A stretch of DNA of 64,000 bases from Candidatus Phyllobacterium onerii. Lineage in GTDB: Bacteria > Pseudomonadota > Alphaproteobacteria > Rhizobiales > Rhizobiaceae. The notes beneath the pieces were generated by a model. That model had not been told where the DNA came from. It ran no database searches and saw only the letters and a list, made by a program, of their open reading frames with translations. Location: the NCBI RefSeq assembly GCF_028331445.1, contig NZ_JAQMHX010000001.1, positions 248,001 to 312,000 of the forward strand, read 5' to 3'. The translations under genes were made by a program, and so were the position numbers. Positions 8,054-16,201 of the stretch are shown one piece after another (positions within the stretch are counted from its first letter, which is position 1; each line of letters begins with the position of its first letter).

Positions 8054-9147
8054 TCCGAATCTGTTTCGCATTCTTGGTGGCTGGTTTCACCGCAGCACAA
8101 GCGTTGGCTGCTGAAAGCAACAAAACGTTGTTCCCAGCCGTCCAGTCGGGTGCCGGCACGCTGACGATCTACTCGACGACAGATCTGGTCGCGATAAAAC
8201 CGCTGATTGAGGATTTTCAGAAATCGTCGCCGGATGTGTCGATCGACTATAATGAATATCTGACCAACGAACTGAATGCCCTGGCTAGCGAGGCCTGCCG
8301 CAAGGGCGAACCGCTCGGCGATCTGCTCTTGTCGTCATCGGTCGACCAATTGCTCAAGCTCGCCAATGACGGCTGCGCCGCGGCGCATACGTCGCCCGAA
8401 ACCCTTCGCGTTGCAGAGTGGGCCAATTGGCGCGACGAGGTCTTCGGCTTCACCTATGAGCCGGCGGTGTTCGTTTATAACAGGAGCAAGGTTCCGCCCG
8501 CCGAAGTCCCGCGCACCCATGTCGAACTCGCGGACCTTCTGCGCGAGCGGCTCGACTATTATCGCGGCCGTGTCGGCACCTATGATATTCGCCTGTCCGG
8601 GATCGGTTATCTTCTCGCTTTCAATGATGCGCGACAAACCACGACCGTCTTCGGCCGTCTGCTGGAGAGCATGGCGCGAGCTTCCGCCGTGGCCCGTTGC
8701 TGCACCGGCGAAATCCTGGAGGAGGTAGCCAAGGGCAATCTCTACATCGGTTACAATATGCTGGGTTCCTATGCTTATGACGCGGCCCAACGCCATCCGG
8801 AACTAGGCGTGGTCGTGCCCCGCGATTATACGCTCGTCCTGAGCCGCGGTGCGCTTATCCCGAAAGGTGCACAGCGAGCAGATCTCGGTGCAAGGTTCCT
8901 CGATTATCTGCTATCAGAGCGCGGCCAATCCGTGGCGCGAACCAATGCGTTCTATTTCACGGAAAGTGGTGAACTGCCACCCGGTGTCGATGGTCCGCAA
9001 AATTTGAAAGAGTCCGGCGTTGCCCAGCCGATCCGCATCGGCCCGGCTCTGCTCGCGGTGCAGGACAGGGCACAACGCCAACGTTTCATCGAGGATTGGT
9101 CGCAATCTCTGATTGAATTGAACAGTCCAGCGTGGACGCGAGAATAG
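8050..9147 (+). CDS. Periplasmic substrate-binding protein (AfuA/PgtC-like), co-sensor candidate
   Basis: A 365-aa protein with a signal peptide (hydrophobic residues 2-19, cleavage after ALA at about 21). The fold suggested by LTIYSTTDL near the N-terminus is that of iron/phosphoglycerate-type extracellular binding proteins. No ABC permease or ATPase gene is next to it; it is instead the third gene of a regulator-kinase operon, with a 4-base ATGA overlap. That arrangement resembles PgtC, a periplasmic protein working with the PgtAB two-component system. I infer that it presents a ligand to the kinase rather than to a transporter. Five cysteines, including a CC pair (RCCTGE), could form disulfides. 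The ligand is unknown. Confidence 0.8.
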   Translation: MIRICFAFLVAGFTAAQALAAESNKTLFPAVQSGAGTLTIYSTTDLVAIKPLIEDFQKSSPDVSIDYNEYLTNELNALASEACRKGEPLGDLLLSSSVDQLLKLANDGCAAAHTSPETLRVAEWANWRDEVFGFTYEPAVFVYNRSKVPPAEVPRTHVELADLLRERLDYYRGRVGTYDIRLSGIGYLLAFNDARQTTTVFGRLLESMARASAVARCCTGEILEEVAKGNLYIGYNMLGSYAYDAAQRHPELGVVVPRDYTLVLSRGALIPKGAQRADLGARFLDYLLSERGQSVARTNAFYFTESGELPPGVDGPQNLKESGVAQPIRIGPALLAVQDRAQRQRFIEDWSQSLIELNSPAWTRE

Positions 9148-9307
9148 CAAACCCGATTCCTGAATAGCAGATCGCAACACCGGGCCAATTTCTCCGCAAG
9201 AATATTCAATTCACACGCAAGAAGTCCCGATTCTCACACATGAATCATCGAATCTGGAACGAATTTTTCAACTCTGGCGAGAAAAATGGTTGTGGCGACG
9301 CGAATCG

Positions 9308-10891
9308 TCAGAAGAGCGAGCCCTGCGAACCAGCCGGAACAGGGGGCTTTTTGGCGGGAGCGGGACGCTCGGTTTTAGGCTGCGATCGACGTTCGTCGCC
9401 ATCTTTTGCGACCGCTTGCACGTCACCGTCGTGGAATTTGAGGGTAAGGTCATCGCCGCTTGCAACAGCCCCCGCGCGCTTGATCGGCGTGCCTGAGAGG
9501 TCGAGGACAACAGCAAATCCACGTTCCAGAACCCCTTGATATGACAGGGTTTTCAGCAGACGCTCGAGTTCCCCACTGCGCCGTTTCGCGCCGTCGATCA
9601 GCAGATTGACGGCTTGGACCTGACGCCGGTCCAGCTGTTGCAGATGTTGCCGGTCTCTCTGTGCCAGCCGTGCGGCAGGTTCGATAGAAAGCCGTGCGGC
9701 CTGCCGGTCGAAAAGTCCGCGCCTCTTGTGCAGAAAAGCTGTAAGGCAACGCGGCAGCTGACTGTCCAAGCGCTTGATTTCAATCCGCTTTTCGCGAATC
9801 TTCTGCTCAAGCAGCCGCGGCGATAATTGCCTGGCGCAGCCGTCGAACTCGCCGCGCTTCTTCTGCGTATTCGCCTGTAAGGCGCGGCCCAAACGGCCTG
9901 CGGTTTCATCGAAATGCCGGCGTGGAAGTGCAAGCAACTGATCCGCCGAGGGCAGGGCGCGGGCCAGCGCCCGCTGCGCCTGACGACGGCGATCGAGATA
10001 GCGCGACATGCCCGAGGCAAGCCGGGCGCCAAGCGTCGCGACCTGCGCCTTAAGGTCTGCCCTGACCGGCACAGCCATCTCTGCAGCGCCAGTCGGCGTC
10101 GGCGCGCGAACGTCCGCAGCAAGGTCGATCAGCGTCCAGTCGGTCTCGTGACCGACAGCAGAAATGATGGGAATTCGCGATGCGGCGACAGCGCGCACAA
10201 CGGCTTCATCGTTGAATCCCCAAAGGTCTTCAAGGCTGCCACCGCCACGCGCTACGATGAGAACGTCGGGGCGGGGAAGAACGCCACCCAGCTCTAACCC
10301 ATTGAAACCATTGATCGCATTGGCGACTTCAGCGCCGCAGGTCTCGCCCTGCACACGTACCGGCCAGACCAGAACATGCAGCGGGAAACGGTCGGTGATG
10401 CGGTGGATGATGTCGCGGATGACAGCGCCGGTCGGCGATGTAACAACGCCGATAATGCGCGGCATGAAGGGCAGCCGCCGCTTAGCCGCGGGATCGAACA
10501 ACCCCTCTGCACCAAGCTTGCGCTTGCGTTCCTCCAAGAGTGCCATCAGTGCGCCGGCGCCGGCCGGTTCCATCTGCTCGATGACGATCTGGTATTTGGA
10601 CGAGCCGGGATAAGTCGTCAGCTTGCCCGTGGCGATGACTTCCATGCCTTCTTCCGGCTGGAAGCGCAGCCGGCTCATGGAACCGCGCCAGATAACCGCC
10701 TCTATACGTGCCTTGTCGTCTTTCAGCGAGAAATAGGCATGACCGGACGAATGCGGGCCGCGATACCCGGAAATCTCGCCGCGGACCCTTACGTGCCCGA
10801 AAGTGTCCTCGACCGTGCGCTTCAACGCACCGGATATTTCAGAGACGGTATATTCGGCAACGTTCGACGCAGATTCGGGCTTTTCGCTCAT
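9308..10891 (-). CDS. xseA: Exodeoxyribonuclease VII large subunit
   Basis: A 527-aa catalytic subunit of exonuclease VII, which degrades single-stranded DNA to oligonucleotides in mismatch repair and damage processing. The N-terminal OB-fold (about 10-110) contains [10 protein letters not shown] and HAYFSLKDD. The central catalytic domain has the family block [16 protein letters not shown] and [14 protein letters not shown], followed by a long charged coiled-coil region (about 290-450). The C-terminal tail is Lys/Pro-rich. Start: ATG preceded by AGGAAT. The small subunit XseB is not in the window. It is convergent with the binding-protein gene; the 160 bases between them show nothing clear. 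Confidence 0.95.
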   Translation of the reverse strand: MSEKPESASNVAEYTVSEISGALKRTVEDTFGHVRVRGEISGYRGPHSSGHAYFSLKDDKARIEAVIWRGSMSRLRFQPEEGMEVIATGKLTTYPGSSKYQIVIEQMEPAGAGALMALLEERKRKLGAEGLFDPAAKRRLPFMPRIIGVVTSPTGAVIRDIIHRITDRFPLHVLVWPVRVQGETCGAEVANAINGFNGLELGGVLPRPDVLIVARGGGSLEDLWGFNDEAVVRAVAASRIPIISAVGHETDWTLIDLAADVRAPTPTGAAEMAVPVRADLKAQVATLGARLASGMSRYLDRRRQAQRALARALPSADQLLALPRRHFDETAGRLGRALQANTQKKRGEFDGCARQLSPRLLEQKIREKRIEIKRLDSQLPRCLTAFLHKRRGLFDRQAARLSIEPAARLAQRDRQHLQQLDRRQVQAVNLLIDGAKRRSGELERLLKTLSYQGVLERGFAVVLDLSGTPIKRAGAVASGDDLTLKFHDGDVQAVAKDGDERRSQPKTERPAPAKKPPVPAGSQGSLF

Positions 10892-11006
10892 GCGCTATTC
10901 CTAGTCCCCCTGCCGTCAGGGTCAAGTCTCGGCAATCCTTGATTGCACCATTGCAAGCTTCAGGAATTTCGCCTATCCGCAAGAGTTGGAAAAAGGGGAA
11001 ATCCAC

Positions 11007-11597
11007 ATGCCAGCAGATGTTGCCGCCACTTCTAAAGGTTTGAAATTACGTCATTATCTGCTGATGGGGGCTCTCATGATTGCTGCCGCTGCAGCGATCT
11101 TGCTATGGATGGGCCGCAACCCGATATGTACCTGTGGGACAATAAAGCTATGGGTTGGCGAGACGAATTCGTCAGATAATTCACAGCATATCGCCGATTG
11201 GTACACGCTCTCACATATTATCCACGGCTTCCTGTTCTACGGTATCTTCTGGCTTATCGCCCGTAAATTGCCCATTGGCCAACGTCTGCTGATGGCTATG
11301 TTGGTCGAGGCGGCCTGGGAGATCTTTGAAAACACCGACATGGTCATCAATCGCTACCGCGAAGCAACGATCGCGCTCGGCTATGTCGGCGATAGTGTGC
11401 TGAATTCCGTCAGCGACATATTATTCATGGTATTAGGCTTCTTCTTCGCCGCCAGAGCCCCTCTCTGGTTGACGGTCGTGCTGGCGATCTTCTTCGAGCT
11501 CCTGGCTGGCTGGGTCATACGCGACAATCTCAGCCTCAACATACTTATGCTGCTCTATCCCCTGGACGCAGTGAAGGCATGGCAAGGGGGAATGTGA
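11007..11597 (+). CDS. UPF0314 / DUF2585 membrane protein
   Basis: A 196-aa integral membrane protein of the DUF2585 (UPF0314) family, which is largely confined to Rhizobiales. Four or five hydrophobic segments are visible. The family-typical blocks are [26 protein letters not shown] and [19 protein letters not shown]; the conserved His, Glu and Arg suggest a polar site within the membrane. Function is unknown. The ATG at 11007 follows AAAAGGGGAAA and is preferred over an upstream TTG at 10986. It ends one base before the convergent LysR gene. Confidence 0.85.
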   Translation: MPADVAATSKGLKLRHYLLMGALMIAAAAAILLWMGRNPICTCGTIKLWVGETNSSDNSQHIADWYTLSHIIHGFLFYGIFWLIARKLPIGQRLLMAMLVEAAWEIFENTDMVINRYREATIALGYVGDSVLNSVSDILFMVLGFFFAARAPLWLTVVLAIFFELLAGWVIRDNLSLNILMLLYPLDAVKAWQGGM

Positions 11598-12554
11598 TCA
11601 CCAGCCAGGAACGAGTTCCGCAGCACGAACTTGGCGCAAACGCTGATTTGCCATGATCGGCGCTGAAGCCTGGCTCACGCTGACAGGAGAGGGCATCGAC
11701 AAATTGTCGAGACTTTCGACAATGTGCTGTGCCAGTGCGTCGACGATCGCCGAGGGCTTGGTGTGCCCACGCATGATGCCGATGCCGAATTCCGGCAAGC
11801 GGCCAAAACCGTCGGCCTCAGTCAGAACACGCATTCCCGGACGCAAAGCACACTCGGGCAGGATAGAGACAGCAAGGCCCGCCAGAACCGCCGCTGCCAG
11901 GACAGTGGCCGACCAGCTCGTGAAGAGAATGCGGTAGTCATGGTGCATGGTGTCGAGGACATCCACCGCGGCAGCGCGCCAGATACAGGTCGGGCGGCCA
12001 ACTGCCAGTGGAAGTACTTGTTCTTCATGCACATTATGGTGGGCTGAGGTAACCCAGAGTAGTTGTTCGCTCCGCACAACTTCCGAGCGCCGCTGCTCGT
12101 CGCATTGCGTTACGAGCGCAATATCCAGTTGCCCCTTGCGGATCATCTCGTCGAGATTGACGGTAGGCTCGCAGACAACCGACAGCTCGACGCGGGGATT
12201 GGAACGGGAAAATCGCGCCATGATTTCCGGCAGAAACCGGTCGGCATAATCGTCTGGTGTGCCGATGCGTATGTGACCCTGCAGTTGCGTATCATCAAAA
12301 GCTGCGATGGTTTCGTTGTTGAGCTGCAGCATCCGCCGTGCATAGGCCAGCAGGCGCTCGCCATCTTCCGTCAGTCGATTGGTGCGGCCATCGCGCTCGA
12401 AAAGCGATTTGGAAACGCGCTCTTCCAGCCGGCGCATCTGCATGGAAACGGCGGATTGCGTCTTGTTCACCTTGTCGGCAGCCCTTGTAAAACTACCTAG
12501 GTCGGCAATAGCCGTGAATGTTTGCAACTGGTCGAGATCAAGAGGTGCGTTCAT
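11598..12554 (-). CDS. LysR-family transcriptional regulator, VtlR/LsrB-like
   Basis: A 318-aa LysR regulator. The N-terminal winged HTH (residues 6-65: LDQLQTFTAIADLGSFTRAA, KTQSAVSMQMRRLEERV) is followed by the effector-binding domain (about 92-295). The HTH resembles the Rhizobiales regulators VtlR (Brucella) and LsrB (Sinorhizobium). Cysteines at 128, 151, 190 and 235 are of interest because LsrB senses oxidants through cysteines. The gene is divergent from a DUF1127 gene, and small DUF1127 proteins are known VtlR targets in Brucella. The family is certain; the VtlR/LsrB assignment is inferred and could be a paralog. Confidence 0.85.
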   Translation of the reverse strand: MNAPLDLDQLQTFTAIADLGSFTRAADKVNKTQSAVSMQMRRLEERVSKSLFERDGRTNRLTEDGERLLAYARRMLQLNNETIAAFDDTQLQGHIRIGTPDDYADRFLPEIMARFSRSNPRVELSVVCEPTVNLDEMIRKGQLDIALVTQCDEQRRSEVVRSEQLLWVTSAHHNVHEEQVLPLAVGRPTCIWRAAAVDVLDTMHHDYRILFTSWSATVLAAAVLAGLAVSILPECALRPGMRVLTEADGFGRLPEFGIGIMRGHTKPSAIVDALAQHIVESLDNLSMPSPVSVSQASAPIMANQRLRQVRAAELVPGW

Positions 12555-12586
12555 GGCAATGTTCCCGGAATGGTTGATCCATCATT

Positions 12587-12626
12587 ATTATTGAACGTTT
12601 ACATTAAAAACATTCGTTTGAATAAT
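12587..12626. promoter_or_regulatory. Dyad operator candidate between LysR and DUF1127 genes
   Basis: ATTATTGAACG (12587-12597) and CGTTTGAATAAT (12615-12626) form an imperfect inverted repeat across a 17-base AT-rich spacer. It lies 33 bases upstream of the LysR start and about 140 bases upstream of the DUF1127 start, as expected for a LysR-type autoregulatory and activating site. Confidence 0.4.
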
Positions 12627-12768
12627 CAATTATTATGGATCATCCTGCAAATGTTCAGGAAGCGTCGGTGTCCTACGAGTGGTTCAAGGGATAACGCGGC
12701 GTGGTGCGCGGAAAATGGTTTTCGCGCGGTTTAACTTTCTTGATCGCCCTTCAAAAGGAGTAACGGCG

Positions 12769-13056
12769 ATGACGACGACAACGAGAATGATTGAAGTAAC
12801 TGGTTTCACCCGCACGATCGCAACCTTTGCGTCGCAGGCTGCCAACTTTGTCAGGCAAGTAATCGTCGCACGTCGCAATCGTAAAACGATTATGAGCCTC
12901 GGCGAGTGGAATGACGAAATGCTGCATGATATCGGCGTCACCCGTGCCGATCTTCATTCTGCGATTGGCACCTCGCTTCTCGATGATCCGAGCGAAAGAC
13001 TGGGCGCATTGGCCGATGTAAGGTCGCGTGTTCGCGCTGCTCGCTCGATCATCTAA
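12769..13056 (+). CDS. DUF1127 domain-containing small protein
   Basis: A 95-aa basic protein. The C-terminal half carries the DUF1127 (YjiS-like) motif: Arg-rich helix (VARRNRKTIMSLGEWNDEML), then HDIGVTRADLHSAI. Proteins of this family in alphaproteobacteria act in phosphate/carbon metabolism and RNA turnover; short Arg-rich ones have been reported to bind RNA. The start is set by AAAGGAG (12754-12760) before the ATG at 12769. The gene is divergent from the LysR regulator, has a long leader (over 200 bases from that start) and ends in a strong terminator. A role in the LysR regulon is likely by analogy with VtlR. Confidence 0.82.
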   Translation: MTTTTRMIEVTGFTRTIATFASQAANFVRQVIVARRNRKTIMSLGEWNDEMLHDIGVTRADLHSAIGTSLLDDPSERLGALADVRSRVRAARSII

Positions 13057-13128
13057 GGCTGACGATTTGACTGTTTAGCAGGCGCCCATTCACGCCGGAA
13101 TCCCCTCCCGGCGTCCCGCCTGCCTCCT

Positions 13129-13169
13129 GCCCGGCCCACATTGCATATGCAAGTGGCCGGGCTTTTTCT
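13129..13169 (+). terminator. Rho-independent terminator after DUF1127 gene
   Basis: GCCCGGCC pairs with GGCCGGGC (one bulged base) and a TTTTTCTT run follows. The loop region contains the 12-base palindrome TTGCATATGCAA (13141-13152), which extends the hairpin. Confidence 0.8.
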
Positions 13170-13192
13170 TATCCCGTTTACCGTCCCACGCT

Positions 13193-14341
13193 TCAGCGAT
13201 AACGGTCCATACCGCGCTTATACTGGTCGAAAATGGAATCCAGGCCTTTCTGATACTGATCGTTGGCCTGTTTACCCGTATCGAACATCTGGCCGAGTAT
13301 GTCCTTTAGAGGATTATCCGAAGGGGCGGAAGGCGCCGTTCTTTGCTGCGCTCGCGGCTGTGGTTCAGGTGATTGCTGTGCTGGACGCTGCTGCGCACCG
13401 CCACCGAATATTTCTCCGAAAATCTGGCCCAAGGGATTGTCGCCAAACGGATTTTGTCCCTGAGTCGTCTCTTGAGGTGCATTATCTTGAGGAGTGCCGC
13501 GCGGCGTTGATGTTTGCGGTGCTGCGGGCCCACCAGCGCCCTTCATCATTTCCTCGAATATCTTCCCCAGCGGATTATCACCGAACGGGTTTTGTCCTTG
13601 CGCCGTATCTTGAGGTGCTGCGTCTTGGGGGACTCTGCCACGCGGTGCCGGGGTTTGCTGCGCTGCGCCGCCAGCACCCTTCATCATCTCCTCGAATATC
13701 TTGCCGAGCGGATTGTTTCCCATCGGATTGCCCTGGCCTTGCGGCTGTGGCTGCCCTGCAGCACCTCCGCCGAGCATGCTTTCCAATATCTGTCCCCATG
13801 GGTTGGCGCCTGCGCCAGGTGCATTTTGCTGGGGGGCGGGCGATTGACTGCCGCTCTGGCGCATCATCTGCTCGATGAGGTCGCCGATAACATTGCCACC
13901 GCCAAGTCCGGACGCAGCAAACTGGCCGGTCGACTTCTTATACAGGCCGCCCATCATCATGGAGGCGACCACCGGCAGCATCTGTTTCAGTGTATCCGCG
14001 CCAACCCCGGAGACCGCCGAAGCATGATCGGCAACGGCTCGCGACAGGTCTTTCGACCCGAAGAGTTGATCGAGAACATTCTTGCCGTTGGCAATGCCCA
14101 TAGGGTCGAAAGCCGCTTGCGGATTATCAAAATAATTGACCTGCCGACCCGAAGAGAGCGTTTGAACAAAGCCGCCAAAACCCATCGGATCGGCCGCATT
14201 TCTCTGCAATCCCTGGGAAAATGCGGGCATCAATGCCTCGAGGGCGGCAACGGTTTGCTGCTGGGAGAGATTGAACTGGTTTGAAAGGGCATCGACTGTT
14301 TGTCCGCCCTGTGCCTTCAAAAACATGTCTACGAGATTCAT
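13193..14341 (-). CDS. DUF937 protein with repeated NPLG-x-IF motifs
   Basis: A 382-aa protein. The N-terminal part (1-150) is a DUF937 domain: helical, with LVDMFLKAQGG, LSQQQTVAALEALMPAFSQGL and GVGADTLKQMLPVVASMMMG. The C-terminal part (160-375) is low-complexity, rich in Gln, Pro, Gly and Asn, and carries five variants of one short motif: NPWGQILESML, NPLGKIFEEMM (twice), NPLGQIFGEIF and NPLKDILGQMF. There is no signal peptide. Related YidB-type proteins are uncharacterised. Start: GGAGGAGG 10 bases before the ATG. The repeated amphipathic motif looks like a set of docking peptides on a flexible linker, which is inference. Confidence 0.8.
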   Translation of the reverse strand: MNLVDMFLKAQGGQTVDALSNQFNLSQQQTVAALEALMPAFSQGLQRNAADPMGFGGFVQTLSSGRQVNYFDNPQAAFDPMGIANGKNVLDQLFGSKDLSRAVADHASAVSGVGADTLKQMLPVVASMMMGGLYKKSTGQFAASGLGGGNVIGDLIEQMMRQSGSQSPAPQQNAPGAGANPWGQILESMLGGGAAGQPQPQGQGNPMGNNPLGKIFEEMMKGAGGAAQQTPAPRGRVPQDAAPQDTAQGQNPFGDNPLGKIFEEMMKGAGGPAAPQTSTPRGTPQDNAPQETTQGQNPFGDNPLGQIFGEIFGGGAQQRPAQQSPEPQPRAQQRTAPSAPSDNPLKDILGQMFDTGKQANDQYQKGLDSIFDQYKRGMDRYR

Positions 14342-14419
14342 GGCGCCGATCCTCCTCCGGGCTGATGCGCGAAGGAAGATTAGCGCCGTAGTAATGCGGA
14401 CTTCAATACTTTTCTCTCG

Positions 14420-15358
14420 TTAGAAATATTTCGCCAGATTGTTGCGAATACGCTGAAGCGGATCAACTGCTGGATCGCCGGCTTCAAATTTCCGGTCGGT
14501 GATTTTCTCATAGGCCTGAATATAGACCTGCGTCGTCGCGTCTATCACGTCTTCCGGTATCTCCGGGATATCGTCCTTGTAGGGATCGCAACGTTCCACG
14601 ACCCAATTACGGACGAAATCCTTGTCGAAACTGACCGGCCGCGTGCCGGGTGCGTAGCTGTCGGCAAACCAATAGCGGCTGGAATCCGGTGTATGGATTT
14701 CATCGGCCAGCACGATGTTACCTTCATCGTCAGTGCCGAATTCATATTTCGTGTCGGCAAGGATCAAACCACGGCTTGCGGCGATCTCCTGACCCCGCGC
14801 GAAGAGCTTCAGAGCGTAGCCAGTAATCGTTTCCCACTGCTCTTTGGTGAGAAGCTGTTGTTGCAGGATATCCTCAGCGGTCAGCGGTTCGTCGTGGCCG
14901 CCATCGAAGGCCTTTGAGGTTGGCGTGATGATCGGCGCTGGCAGCTTCTCATTGTCCTGCATCCCATCGGGCAGGGTGAAGCCGTACATTTCACGCTTAC
15001 CTGCCTTATAGAGCGTCAGTATCGACGTTCCGGTTGTTCCGGCAAGATAACCGCGCACGACGATTTCGACCGGCAGGATGGTCAGCTTGCGGCAAACCAG
15101 TACATTGGAATCTGGATACTCGATGACATGATTTGGGCAAATGTCCTGTGTCTGTTCAAACTGGAAACGCGCCGTTTGCGTCAGCACCTGACCCTTCAGT
15201 GGTATGGACGCAAGAATGCGGTCAAACGCGCTGATGCGGTCCGTGGCGATGATAATGCGCCTTCCATCCGGCAGATCGTAATTCTCCCGCACCTTGCCTT
15301 TGTAGTAGTTCGGCAATTCTGGGATATAGGCTTCGGACAGCGCTTTGTATTTCGGCAT
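14420..15358 (-). CDS. purC: Phosphoribosylaminoimidazole-succinocarboxamide synthase
   Basis: A 312-aa SAICAR synthetase, joining aspartate to CAIR in purine synthesis. Signatures are visible: [26 protein letters not shown] is recognisable in parts ([20 protein letters not shown]), then [13 protein letters not shown] and the substrate site [11 protein letters not shown] with [12 protein letters not shown]. It is of the long (about 300 aa) type, akin to the yeast enzyme. Rhizobiales commonly also carry a short purC of about 254 aa in the purCSQL cluster elsewhere, so this may be a second copy. It stands alone, without other pur genes nearby. Confidence 0.93.
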   Translation of the reverse strand: MPKYKALSEAYIPELPNYYKGKVRENYDLPDGRRIIIATDRISAFDRILASIPLKGQVLTQTARFQFEQTQDICPNHVIEYPDSNVLVCRKLTILPVEIVVRGYLAGTTGTSILTLYKAGKREMYGFTLPDGMQDNEKLPAPIITPTSKAFDGGHDEPLTAEDILQQQLLTKEQWETITGYALKLFARGQEIAASRGLILADTKYEFGTDDEGNIVLADEIHTPDSSRYWFADSYAPGTRPVSFDKDFVRNWVVERCDPYKDDIPEIPEDVIDATTQVYIQAYEKITDRKFEAGDPAVDPLQRIRNNLAKYF

Positions 15359-15439
15359 GGTTCAGAAATCCGCATGAATGATATGGTTCCCGCATAACAC
15401 AGATAACCGGCGGCGGGAGTCACAATTGTAATGCTTGGC

Positions 15440-16183
15440 TCAACGTCCGCCAGTCACGTCAAGGATGGCCCCGGTCACATAGGATGACTCGTCACTCAAG
15501 AGCCACACGATGGATTGGCCGACTTCATCGGCAGTACCCGCACGACCGAGTGGAGCGGTAGCCCCAAGACGCTGCGCCCGGTCCGGTTGGCCGCCGCTGG
15601 CATGAATATCGGTTTCAATCAGTCCCGGTCGGATCGCGTTGACGCGGATACCCTCCGCTCCGACTTCCTTGGACAGGCCGATCGTCAGCGTATCCATGGC
15701 ACCTTTCGATCCGGCATAATCGACATATTCGCCTGGCCCGCCGAGCCGTGCCGCCGCCGAAGACAAAAGAACGATCGAACCGCCATTGCCACCACGTGAG
15801 CGGGCAAGATGGCGTACGCCCTCACGTGCGCAGACATAGGCGCCAAGCACGTTCACGTCGAAGATGCGGCGCATACGTTCAATGTCCATATCCATCAGTC
15901 GCGAGCCAGGAGCAACGATACCTGCATTCACCACGACACCGTCGAGAGTGCCGAGTTCGGCAGTCTGTTCGAACATGGAGATGACATCGGTTTCGACGGC
16001 GACATCGCCTTGAATGGCTTTTGCCTTGCCACCCGCTGCAATGATGGTCTCAACCACGTCGTCGGCAGCCGCTTTATTGCCCACATAGTTGACGCCGACC
16101 GACCAGCCCCTCTGACCTGCTAGAATTGCCGACGAGCGGCCGATGCCGCGGCTGGCGCCGGTAATCAGAATGGTTTTGGTCAT
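15440..16183 (-). CDS. Short-chain dehydrogenase/reductase (SDR)
   Basis: A 247-aa classical SDR. It has a Rossmann NAD(P) motif TGASRGIGRSSA at residues 8-19, NAGIVAPG (NAG motif), a catalytic Ser in SIVLLSSAAA, and the YxxxK pair in YVDYAGSKGAMD, then the IRPGLIETDI block. It resembles FabG-like and glucose-1-dehydrogenase-like oxidoreductases; the substrate cannot be told. An Arg after the glycines and Asn at the end of beta-2 (NYVGN) hint at NADP use. Start: GAGGA nine bases before the ATG. It lies in tandem between gshA and purC on the same strand. Confidence 0.88.
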   Translation of the reverse strand: MTKTILITGASRGIGRSSAILAGQRGWSVGVNYVGNKAAADDVVETIIAAGGKAKAIQGDVAVETDVISMFEQTAELGTLDGVVVNAGIVAPGSRLMDMDIERMRRIFDVNVLGAYVCAREGVRHLARSRGGNGGSIVLLSSAAARLGGPGEYVDYAGSKGAMDTLTIGLSKEVGAEGIRVNAIRPGLIETDIHASGGQPDRAQRLGATAPLGRAGTADEVGQSIVWLLSDESSYVTGAILDVTGGR

Positions 16184-16201
16184 GGCCGATCCTCGCGTTG
16201 A

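Noticed and set aside
13141..13152. 12-base palindrome TTGCATATGCAA as an operator
   Set aside because: It forms the upper part of the terminator hairpin after the DUF1127 gene and is not near a promoter.
13380..13740. Repeats suggestive of a CRISPR-like or tandem array
   Set aside because: The repeats are in frame and encode variants of the NPLG motif in the DUF937 protein; no spacers or cas genes.
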